DNA of 22,697 nucleotides, from the NCBI GenBank assembly GCA_910577795.1, contig CAJTNW010000027.1:1-22697 (forward strand), given 5' to 3'. Shown here piece after piece: positions 7,500 to 13,917 of this stretch (position 1 is the first letter of the stretch; each line of letters starts with the position of its first letter). Below the pieces are notes generated by a model. The model searched no databases and had not been told where the DNA came from. It worked only from the letters and a program-made list of their open reading frames with translations. Source of the DNA: an uncultured Christensenella sp. (lineage in GTDB: Bacteria; Bacillota; Clostridia; Christensenellales; UBA3700). The translations under genes and the position numbers were made by a program.

Positions 7500-7769
7500 T
7501 TATTTTTTGGTATCTTCATTATTCATTGTACTGGCTGCTGTTAAAGCAATTTGTTCTTGTTCTAGCGACTGCTCTGCAATACTTTCTACTACACTAAATT
7601 CTTTATTTAATTCACTATCCAATACTGTTTCTTTGTTTTTTATACGTTTTGCAAATGCTTTTTTAACTGCAAAAATATAATAAGGTGTAAATATTACCAT
7701 AACCAGTATATCTGAAATAGGATAACTCCAACACATCAAGTCCCCAAAGTTTTCCAAACAAAATTGCAA
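7500..7769 (-). pseudogene. Frame-displaced C-terminus of the MATE exporter
   Basis: This frame continues the MATE protein after a frameshift near 7725-7735. The relevant part starts at WSYPISD, which matches the conserved segment before the last helix of MATE proteins (usually VWxxxPIAD). A hydrophobic helix and a basic AVKKAFAKRIKN end follow, then an acidic, Ser/Glu-rich tail of about 45 residues that is unusual for the family. The residues before WSYP in this frame overlap the main frame and are probably not meaningful. There is no credible start codon or ribosome site for separate expression. Skipping one base (one T of GTGTTGG) rejoins the frames and would give a protein of about 506 residues. 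Confidence 0.7.
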
Positions 7770-9021
7770 CAGGTAAAATGAATATAACTTGTCTTAATAG
7801 TGACATTATCAATGAAGTTAAACCATAACCAATTGACTGATAGCCAGTAGTCACTATTATGTTTACCGCCGCAAACAAGAAACTCCAACTTATAACTTTA
7901 AGGGTAACCGTTCCTACTTGTAATAATTTAGCATAACCTGCAATTTCCTCTTCCGTACTACTATTTTCAAAAAGCGAAATCAACCATTCTGGACACAACT
8001 GGAATACGATTAATCCCACAGCCATAATTACAAGACTTACAGCAATTGCAAGTAAGAAGGTTTGTTTATATCTTTTTTCTTGATTTGCACCAAAATTAAA
8101 TGACATTATAGGCAAAGCACCTTGATTTAAACCAAATACAGGCATAAACACAAAAGACTGCAATTTAAAATATACACCTAATGCAGATGGGGCTTTGTCA
8201 TTCATTCCGCCAATAATAGAGTTCATAATAATTACAATTATTCCAGCAACCGCATTCATAATCATAACTGGAAGACCTATTCTTACTATTTCTTTAAGTT
8301 TTTTCCAACTTAATTTTAAATTTTTAAAAAATAAATTTATAACATGACGTCTTTTAGAAGCAAGTACAACCACAAATATCATACTTATAATTTGTCCAAG
8401 TACAGTTGCCATAGCAGCACCAATTATACCAAGTTTGCAAACAAAAATAAAAATAGGGTCAAAAATTATATTTATAACAGCACCTAGCAATTGAGATAGC
8501 ATTGGTATTATCATATTACCTGTTGCCTGCAGTACTTTTGAAAATAATATTTCTATCATCATTCCAAAAGAACATACCATACAAATAGTCAAATATTGCA
8601 TGCCCATGTTTACAATATCTTGATTATCTGTAAAAATCATCATAAACAATTTTGGCAAAAAACTACCTAAAATCATAAAACATAAAGTAGTTATTATTGC
8701 AACTTTAAATCCGGTCTGCGCAAGAGTATCCGCATCTTGCTTATTTTTTTCGCCTAATCTACGTGCAACAATAGTACTTGTACCTACACCAATACCAAGA
8801 GCAAAGGCTAACATAATCTGTTGCAGTGGAAAGGCAAAAGAAACCGCATCAAGTGCAAGTCCACTAACTTTTGCGACAAAAAGACTATCAACAATGTTAT
8901 ACAATGATGATACAAGCATAGAAAACATTGCTGGCAAAGACATAGTCAACAATAATTTTGGTATAGGCATTACCCCCAACTTGTTTTCTTTAATTTTATT
9001 TTCCACTACCATTTCACTCAT
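7663..9021 (-). CDS. MATE-family multidrug/sodium antiporter, frameshifted near the end
   Basis: Inner-membrane exporter of the MATE family (MepA-like), which uses an ion gradient to expel drugs or metabolites. The N-terminal MSLPAMFSMLVSSLYNIVD block and the following GVGTSTIVARRLGEK segment are typical. Two bundles of six helices are expected; this frame (452 residues) covers about eleven and then ends in an unrelated 20-residue sequence (LELSYFRY onward). The missing last helix is encoded in the next frame (down to 7500), so the gene is disrupted by a one-base change or a sequencing error. The ATG at 9021 follows AGGAGG. The upstream region is shared with a divergent DNA-repair gene and holds an 8-bp palindromic stem at 9080-9099. 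Confidence 0.85.
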   Translation of the reverse strand: MSEMVVENKIKENKLGVMPIPKLLLTMSLPAMFSMLVSSLYNIVDSLFVAKVSGLALDAVSFAFPLQQIMLAFALGIGVGTSTIVARRLGEKNKQDADTLAQTGFKVAIITTLCFMILGSFLPKLFMMIFTDNQDIVNMGMQYLTICMVCSFGMMIEILFSKVLQATGNMIIPMLSQLLGAVINIIFDPIFIFVCKLGIIGAAMATVLGQIISMIFVVVLASKRRHVINLFFKNLKLSWKKLKEIVRIGLPVMIMNAVAGIIVIIMNSIIGGMNDKAPSALGVYFKLQSFVFMPVFGLNQGALPIMSFNFGANQEKRYKQTFLLAIAVSLVIMAVGLIVFQLCPEWLISLFENSSTEEEIAGYAKLLQVGTVTLKVISWSFLFAAVNIIVTTGYQSIGYGLTSLIMSLLRQVIFILPVAILFGKLWGLDVLELSYFRYTGYGNIYTLLYFCS

Positions 9022-9079
9022 TCTATCAAACCTCCTGATAAACTTAACATTTTAGCAAAGAATTGTCAACCAATTGTTG

Positions 9080-9099
9080 CAATATTTTTATAAATATTG
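9080..9099. repeat. Palindrome between MATE and glycosylase genes
   Basis: CAATATTT (9080-9087) pairs with AAATATTG (9092-9099) around a 4-base loop, in the middle of the 194-base divergent region. The size and position would suit an operator for a MarR/TetR-type regulator, but none is encoded nearby and AT-rich palindromes arise easily. Confidence 0.35.
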
Positions 9100-9215
9100 T
9101 AAAATAAAAATGTAAAAATTGACAGACAAAAAATGGGGTAAAATTTTATTAAACAAAAATATTTACATTTTTCTGCTTGCAAATATAAAAAATCGACACA
9201 AAAGGTAAAAAAAAT

Positions 9216-10016
9216 ATGCAAAAAAATACTATAATTTATGATGCTAAGGATTTTAATATTAAGCAAACTTTAGAGTGTGGGCAATTATTCCGCTATACAA
9301 TAAAAAATGATTATGCTGAAGTTTATTCATTGGACAAAAAAGCAATATTATATCAAAATAATGACTCTATTATCATAGAAAATGAGGATAAAGAATATTT
9401 TGAAAATTATTTTGATTTAAATTGCGATTATTCTAAAATTAAAGAGGAACTAAAAGAACTTCCTATGATGCGCAATGCAATTAGGTATGGGTACGGCATA
9501 AGAATTTTAAGACAAGATATTGTAGAAACAATTTTAAGTTTTATAATATCCGCAAACAATAATATTCCAAGAATACAAGGAATATTAAACAGAATAGCAC
9601 CACAAGGTCATTTTCCAACAATTGAGGAACTAACAAAATTTACTGAAAATGATTTTAAAACAATGGGTTGCGGTTATCGTGCCTCATACCTTGAAAAAAC
9701 AATTAAAACCCTTGCAGAAAATAAAATAAATTTATCCGAACCTTTTAATTTAAATGGCTTTGACGCAAATAAATATTTATGTGCTAACTTAGTAGGTGTA
9801 GGTCCAAAAGTTGCAGACTGCATATTGCTTTTTGCATATCACAAGATGGATGTATTTCCTGTTGATACTTGGGTTAAAAAAATATACCAAGACTTATTTG
9901 GAAATTCTGCATCACCAAAAGTAATAAGACAAAACTTAATTGATATGTATGGCAAGAATGCAGGTTATGCACAACAATATTTGTTTTATCATAAAAGAGA
10001 CGGAAGTAAGGAGTAA
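9216..10016 (+). CDS. ogg: 8-oxoguanine DNA glycosylase/AP lyase (Ogg type)
   Basis: Bifunctional base-excision repair enzyme that removes 8-oxoguanine from DNA and nicks the abasic site. The helix-hairpin-helix motif LVGVGPKVADC carries the catalytic Lys198, and the conserved PVDTWV carries the catalytic Asp217, matching the Lys249/Asp268 pair of human OGG1. The N-terminal part (roughly 1-85) holds the OGG-specific domain, including LECGQLFRY. At 266 residues it is close to clostridial Ogg. The ATG at 9216 follows a weak AAAGG. The next gene starts 2 bases after its stop, with the ribosome site inside this gene, so the two form an operon. Confidence 0.93.
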   Translation: MQKNTIIYDAKDFNIKQTLECGQLFRYTIKNDYAEVYSLDKKAILYQNNDSIIIENEDKEYFENYFDLNCDYSKIKEELKELPMMRNAIRYGYGIRILRQDIVETILSFIISANNNIPRIQGILNRIAPQGHFPTIEELTKFTENDFKTMGCGYRASYLEKTIKTLAENKINLSEPFNLNGFDANKYLCANLVGVGPKVADCILLFAYHKMDVFPVDTWVKKIYQDLFGNSASPKVIRQNLIDMYGKNAGYAQQYLFYHKRDGSKE

Positions 10017-10018
10017 TT

Positions 10019-10663
10019 TTGACTGGTTATCTTTTGACAATTGATTTAAATACAACTAGGCTAAATAATCAAAGTTATTTACATTTACTTAGTGAATTGA
10101 ACCATGAAAAATGCGAAATTCATATTTATAACTATATTGAACAAAAACACAACAAACTACCTTTTAATAATGGCGAAATAATCCACCAATATTCTGGAAG
10201 TCGCAAAAAAGTTGCTTTGGATATACCTCAAGCACTAGACACAATAGAGTTATGCACAAAAAACAATTATTTAGGTGTGTATATTTTATGTGGAGATTTT
10301 GAAAGTGAGTTTTTATTTAATAAGTTAAACAAAATGAAAGTAAATTACACTAAAATTCTTCCTACAAGTTTAAGATGTGCAGATAATTATAGTCATATAA
10401 ATGGAGATATTATAATAAACAAATCTGAGCCTCAAATAATAGCAAATGAAAGTTTAACGGATACAAATGTTATTCAAGTTGCAAGTTCCGATACAAGAAT
10501 TACTAATTCAAATAATAAGCAGGAAAATAAACAAATACCAGATTTATCCACTTATTCGTCTAATCAAAAAATAAGTGGCACAAAACTTACCCCAGAGCAA
10601 ATTAAAAAAATTTATACTTATATTAAATTTAAACAGATGCAAAGGGAACTCAAAACCTTATAA
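10019..10663 (+). CDS. NYN/LabA-like putative nuclease, coupled to glycosylase
   Basis: A probable member of the NYN (PIN-like, DUF88/LabA) superfamily of metal-dependent ribonucleases. The pattern is Asp9 in TIDLN after the first strand, KKVALDIPQALD with Asp68 and Asp74 six residues apart as in the family KxVDvxlaxD motif, and a third strand ending GVYILCGD (Asp93). The usual SGDSDF is altered to CGDFESEF, so the last acidic residue is Glu and the motif is stretched. Residues 120-190 are polar and Asn/Ser-rich, probably disordered, and a short helix (LTPEQIKKIY) ends the protein. The start is TTG at 10019 with AAGGAG at 10008-10013 overlapping the glycosylase stop, which decides this rare start. 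Activity and target are unknown. Confidence 0.6.
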   Translation: MTGYLLTIDLNTTRLNNQSYLHLLSELNHEKCEIHIYNYIEQKHNKLPFNNGEIIHQYSGSRKKVALDIPQALDTIELCTKNNYLGVYILCGDFESEFLFNKLNKMKVNYTKILPTSLRCADNYSHINGDIIINKSEPQIIANESLTDTNVIQVASSDTRITNSNNKQENKQIPDLSTYSSNQKISGTKLTPEQIKKIYTYIKFKQMQRELKTL

Positions 10664-10760
10664 ATGTTCATATTTACATATCTCAATATGACAATATCTA
10701 CATATTGTAGATTAATAAATATGAATAATTAAAAGGAAAATCTAATATTTATATTAAGTT

Positions 10761-10799
10761 TAAAAAGATATATCCACGTAAAGTAGATATATCTTTTTA
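10761..10799 (+). terminator. Terminator of the glycosylase-NYN operon
   Basis: A perfect 14-bp stem TAAAAAGATATATC (10761-10774) with 10786-10799 around an 11-base loop; the right arm ends in TTTTTA and more T-rich sequence follows on the plus strand. The stem is AT-rich but long. Confidence 0.65.
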
Positions 10800-10837
10800 T
10801 ATTTACAAAACAAAATATGTTCAATTATTCATTTAAG

Positions 10838-10877
10838 CATAAAAATATACATTCCGCAAAAATGCGGAATGTATATT
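10838..10877 (-). terminator. Terminator of the exopolyphosphatase gene
   Basis: A perfect 15-bp stem AATATACATTCCGCA (10844-10858) with 10863-10877 around an AAAA loop. On the minus strand it is followed by a TTTTT stretch; on the plus strand by GGAGAAAC, so it acts on the minus strand. It lies about 60 bases past the gene's stop codon. Confidence 0.7.
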
Positions 10878-10936
10878 AGGAGAAACAACGAATAAAACAA
10901 AAGTAGCAAAAATTAAAATATGTTTTATTATTTTAA

Positions 10937-12451
10937 TCAAAGTATTTGCAAGTTTTTATTAAAATGCTTTTTAAATTCATTAGTTGCAGAAAGTGCATTT
11001 TTTATTTCTAGTGAACAATCTCCAACAGACTCTGTTTTCATTATAACACTATCACCTAAAACATCACAATTAATTTCCTTTATTACACTATCCATAGACC
11101 TATCTAGTGATTCTGCTATTCTAACAATTACACCTAATTTTAATACAGCATATAAGTCCTCTTCTGTTATCATATCTCTGTACTTCATAAATGTACTTGC
11201 GTCAAGTTCACCTTTTCTGTGCATACTAGCAACCATTGCACTCATAACTAAATCTTTGTGAGATATGCCATATAGATTACTATGTAAAATTATGTATGCA
11301 CTATGTTTATGATGGTCATAGTATTTTATTTTATTGCCAGTATCATGCAACATTGCGGCAACTCTTAACACTTTTACATAAGCCCTAGGCAATTTATGTA
11401 ATACCCTTAATTGTTTAAACAACTGTACAGATAAGTTATAAACTTGTTCTGCATGACCAATATTTTCTTGATAGAAATTTAATGTAGTGTACAAACTATG
11501 TCCCAAAACATCACTAATTGGCTTATCATTTGTAGATGGAACTGCTATTTTAAACATAGCACCTTCACGAAGTCCACAACCTGATATAGTTACATCATTA
11601 AATTGCAATTTTTCAAACACGGCACTAACTGCTGCAAGTGCTGATGGGAAAATATCCGCACGTACACTAGATAATCCTTTTATCTTCATAGTTTTATCTA
11701 AATCAAGTGATTTAATGTTATTGTATATGCTATTAAATTCATTAGATGGTACAACGTAATTATGTAACATATTTAATGGATACTTTCTTAGCATACGGCT
11801 AATTTTGCCTACATTTCTAAAAGAACCACCAACACCAATAAATCTTACGTCTGGCTCCATCTCATTTAAAAATTCAACCTTATTTAATTCTTCCATAAAA
11901 AAGGCTTTAATCTTTTCCGCACGTTCTTGCGGTCTGTATGTAACAGTTCTAAATTTTTCTGTAAGAGTAACAGCACCATAAGGAATAGTAGCATGTCCTA
12001 AAATATTTTTGCGGTTATAGTAAATAAGTTGCGTACTACCTCCGCCAATATCCATTATAAGTCCTCTAGGAATATCCATACTATTTATAACACCTTGGTA
12101 AACCATTTGTGCTTCTTGCTCATCATCTAATATTTCCAATTTAAATCCACACTTTAATTGTACTTCTGCCAAAAAACTATGTTGATTTTTTGCATTTCTG
12201 ACAGCAGCAGTAGCATAAGCATAAATTCTGTTTACTTTATTAGAGTCACAAAGACGTCTGAACATTTGCAATGTTTTTATAGTTTGCTCTACACGTGCTG
12301 GGCTTAAAACACCATCTTCATCCATACCTTGCGCAAGTCTGACTGATTCTTTTAATTCATCAAAAACAGCAAAATAACCGCCCTCATGAACATTTACTAA
12401 AACAAGTCTAGCAGAATTTGAACCAAGGTCAATAATTCCTATTCTCTCCAT
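10937..12451 (-). CDS. ppx: Exopolyphosphatase (Ppx/GppA) with C-terminal HD domain
   Basis: Cytoplasmic phosphatase of the Ppx/GppA family that hydrolyses inorganic polyphosphate and/or the pppGpp 5' phosphate. The N-terminal ASKHA ATPase-like fold shows phosphate-1 motif DLGSNSARLVL (Asp8), the acidic catalytic stretch DDEQEAQ (near 109-115) and phosphate-2 motif MDIGGGST (near 133-140). A C-terminal HD domain carries LHDTGNK (His369-Asp370) and further histidines. The two-domain form with HD is the long Ppx architecture. The start chosen is ATG at 12451, preceded by AAGGAG; the longer reading from 12487 has no ribosome site and adds 12 non-conserved residues. The product is 504 residues. 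It has its own extended -10 promoter and a strong terminator. Confidence 0.9.
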   Translation of the reverse strand: MERIGIIDLGSNSARLVLVNVHEGGYFAVFDELKESVRLAQGMDEDGVLSPARVEQTIKTLQMFRRLCDSNKVNRIYAYATAAVRNAKNQHSFLAEVQLKCGFKLEILDDEQEAQMVYQGVINSMDIPRGLIMDIGGGSTQLIYYNRKNILGHATIPYGAVTLTEKFRTVTYRPQERAEKIKAFFMEELNKVEFLNEMEPDVRFIGVGGSFRNVGKISRMLRKYPLNMLHNYVVPSNEFNSIYNNIKSLDLDKTMKIKGLSSVRADIFPSALAAVSAVFEKLQFNDVTISGCGLREGAMFKIAVPSTNDKPISDVLGHSLYTTLNFYQENIGHAEQVYNLSVQLFKQLRVLHKLPRAYVKVLRVAAMLHDTGNKIKYYDHHKHSAYIILHSNLYGISHKDLVMSAMVASMHRKGELDASTFMKYRDMITEEDLYAVLKLGVIVRIAESLDRSMDSVIKEINCDVLGDSVIMKTESVGDCSLEIKNALSATNEFKKHFNKNLQIL

Positions 12452-12537
12452 AAAACTCCTTCGCATTAAAATGCCATTTGCAAACATAATTCAAAAAAAT
12501 ATGTCTGCATATCTAAACTTTTGTATAAATTAAAACT

Positions 12538-12587
12538 TTATTTGTTTTAATAGCAACAAAACTAAGTAGACACCTTAAAACAAATAA
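12538..12587. repeat. 13-bp inverted repeat in the ppx leader
   Basis: TTATTTGTTTTAA (12538-12550) and its exact complement (12575-12587) enclose 24 bases. It lies between the extended -10 promoter at 12611 and the ppx start, so it would form a hairpin in the 5' leader. It could be an attenuating structure or an operator, or a weak terminator for the TauE pair upstream. Confidence 0.45.
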
Positions 12588-12610
12588 CTTAAACTTTCCT
12601 ATATGTGCAT

Positions 12611-12639
12611 ATTATAACATATTTGCTTTTAAAAATCTA
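12611..12639 (-). promoter_or_regulatory. Extended -10 promoter of ppx
   Basis: On the minus strand TGTTATAAT (12619-12611) gives an extended -10; 17 bases upstream TAGATT (12639-12634) is a weak -35. Start would be near 12604, about 150 bases before the ppx ATG. Confidence 0.5.
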
Positions 12640-12667
12640 TACTAAATATAAAAAATTTACATTAATT

Positions 12668-13105
12668 TTATTTTTGCTTAACCAAAAGTTTGATTTTAGT
12701 AATTATATTAGCGGATTTATGGCTAGAAAGAAATTTAAACAAATAATTTTTAATAGTTTTAAGCATAAAAATACCCCCTATAATCAGCATAAACACACCG
12801 AAAATCGTCCTTAAAACTCCACTATTTATTTTTAATGCAAAAAATGAACTTAAAATACTAAACCCTAAAGCAAATGGTAAAACTTTAAATAATGCCTTAA
12901 AATCTACAAGTTTATTTTTGATATGAATTATCAAAGATACTATTGCCATTGGTATAAAAGATATTAAATTGATTGTTTGTGCTTGCAATTGTGGTACATG
13001 TAAAAATAAAGTTAATAATGGGATAAGTATTGTTCCTCCTCCCATTCCCATACCACCTATTAGACCACCTAAAGCACCAAAAAGTACATATAAAAAATAT
13101 TCCAT
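12668..13105 (-). CDS. Half-length TauE/SafE-like permease, second of a pair
   Basis: A membrane protein of the TauE/SafE (DUF81) family, which exports organosulfur compounds, sulfite or similar anions. The start chosen is ATG at 13105, preceded by GGGGTG; it gives a 145-residue protein opening with a Gly-rich first helix (GALGGLIGGMGMGGGTIL), the hallmark of the family, and four predicted helices. The reading can be extended in frame to 13210 but that segment is not family-like. Typical TauE proteins have about 250 residues and eight helices in two repeats, so this is one repeat unit. The other unit is encoded by the gene immediately upstream. The C-terminal tail is Lys/Ser-rich. Confidence 0.82.
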   Translation of the reverse strand: MEYFLYVLFGALGGLIGGMGMGGGTILIPLLTLFLHVPQLQAQTINLISFIPMAIVSLIIHIKNKLVDFKALFKVLPFALGFSILSSFFALKINSGVLRTIFGVFMLIIGGIFMLKTIKNYLFKFLSSHKSANIITKIKLLVKQK

Positions 13106-13211
13106 ATCGCACCCCATAAGATTTATGTAAATTGTAAAATAGCAAACTTTATGCAATGAAAATCGGCATAAAATTGTATTTTTATTACCTATGATAAGCA
13201 TATACCACAAT

Positions 13212-13604
13212 TTAGTGTGGCATAAGCAGTTTTATTCCAGCATAAATCATAATAAAATAAAACACTAAAGACAAAAAATCGTTTTTGATAAATTTTAGCA
13301 AAATTGAGCCTACTACACCACCTATAATTACTCCTGCCGTAATTATGCTACCACTAACAAAATCAAAGTTACCACCAAGTAAATAAATAATACCGCTTAC
13401 TATACAACTAGGTAGCATTGTTGCAATTGCTGTTGCATGAGATTTTTTTGCCTCCAAATTCATTCCTGACTCATAAAGTGGCACTACCAATGAACCTCCA
13501 CCAGCGCCCAATAGTCCATTAATTATTCCAACAAAACTACTTGCAATTGATACAAATACAAACTTTAATTTATTTTTCTTTTTTAACTTTTGTTCTACTC
13601 TCAT
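13212..13604 (-). CDS. Half-length TauE/SafE-like permease, first of a pair
   Basis: A 130-residue TauE/SafE family membrane protein with a basic N-terminus (KLKKKNK) and four predicted helices. The signature Gly-rich segment IINGLLGAGGGSLVVPL is near residues 27-43 and is followed by the conserved KSHATAIATMLP. It encodes only one of the two repeats of a full TauE. The partner half follows on the same strand about 106 bases later (starting at 13105), so the two likely assemble as a heterodimer. The ATG at 13604 has no obvious ribosome site. A small hairpin (CCACA/TGTGG, 13205-13220) spans its stop codon. Confidence 0.82.
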   Translation of the reverse strand: MRVEQKLKKKNKLKFVFVSIASSFVGIINGLLGAGGGSLVVPLYESGMNLEAKKSHATAIATMLPSCIVSGIIYLLGGNFDFVSGSIITAGVIIGGVVGSILLKFIKNDFLSLVFYFIMIYAGIKLLMPH

Positions 13605-13833
13605 AATGTTAATATGTGGAATTTATGCCATTTTATGATAGTTTATATTTTTTTGTCATACAAATTAATAAAAACTATTTAAACTGCTTTAAACTTGACG
13701 AAAATCAGTACTATATTTAATTTTTATCCTAGTTTCTGCAAATTACTGGCAAATTATTTGACTATTTATTAAATATTAGCATTACAATACACATTATTTT
13801 AATTAAATAATTATAAAAAATGCTTATAAACTA
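13605..13833. other. Divergent region between TauE pair and modular lipoprotein
   Basis: No gene is seen. The region is AT-rich. TTGACG (13695-13700) and TTGACT (13758-13763) resemble -35 hexamers on the plus strand but neither has a good -10 at a proper distance. No convincing promoter for the TauE pair was found. Confidence 0.35.
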
Positions 13834-13862
13834 TTGATTTATTTTTAATAATAGTATATAAT
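13834..13862 (+). promoter_or_regulatory. Promoter of the modular lipoprotein gene
   Basis: TTGATT (13834-13839), a 17-base spacer and TATAAT (13857-13862). Start near 13869 gives a leader of about 49 bases that contains the AAAGGTGG ribosome site. Confidence 0.7.
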
Positions 13863-13917
13863 AATAAACGATTAATTTATTAAATCAACTAATGTAATAT
13901 TAGACAAAGGTGGTAAA

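Larger units (their letters stand above)
10664..10936. other. Convergent intergenic region with two strong hairpins
   Basis: The 273 bases between the NYN-like gene and the exopolyphosphatase gene hold no supported gene. Two hairpins listed separately terminate the two operons. A weaker stem (TCTAC/GTAGA, around 10697-10711) lies before them. Confidence 0.5.

Noticed and set aside
7394..7680. Two short plus-strand open frames over the MATE 3' end
   Set aside because: They cross the terminator hairpins and the MATE C-terminus, lack ribosome sites and look like shadows.
7663..7769. Programmed ribosomal frameshift in the MATE gene
   Set aside because: No slippery heptamer, no stop codon at the shift and no stimulatory structure; the wrong frame runs on for about 20 codons.
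9066..9266. Minus-strand open frame across the start of the glycosylase gene
   Set aside because: Overlaps a conserved gene and the divergent regulatory region; only AT-rich hydrophobic residues.
12605..12814. Plus-strand open frame opposite the second TauE half
   Set aside because: Low-complexity Lys/Phe/Ile translation of AT-rich DNA with no ribosome site.
12668..13210. Longer N-terminus of the second TauE half
   Set aside because: The extra 35 residues are not family-like and the ATG at 13105 has a better ribosome site and starts the conserved first helix.
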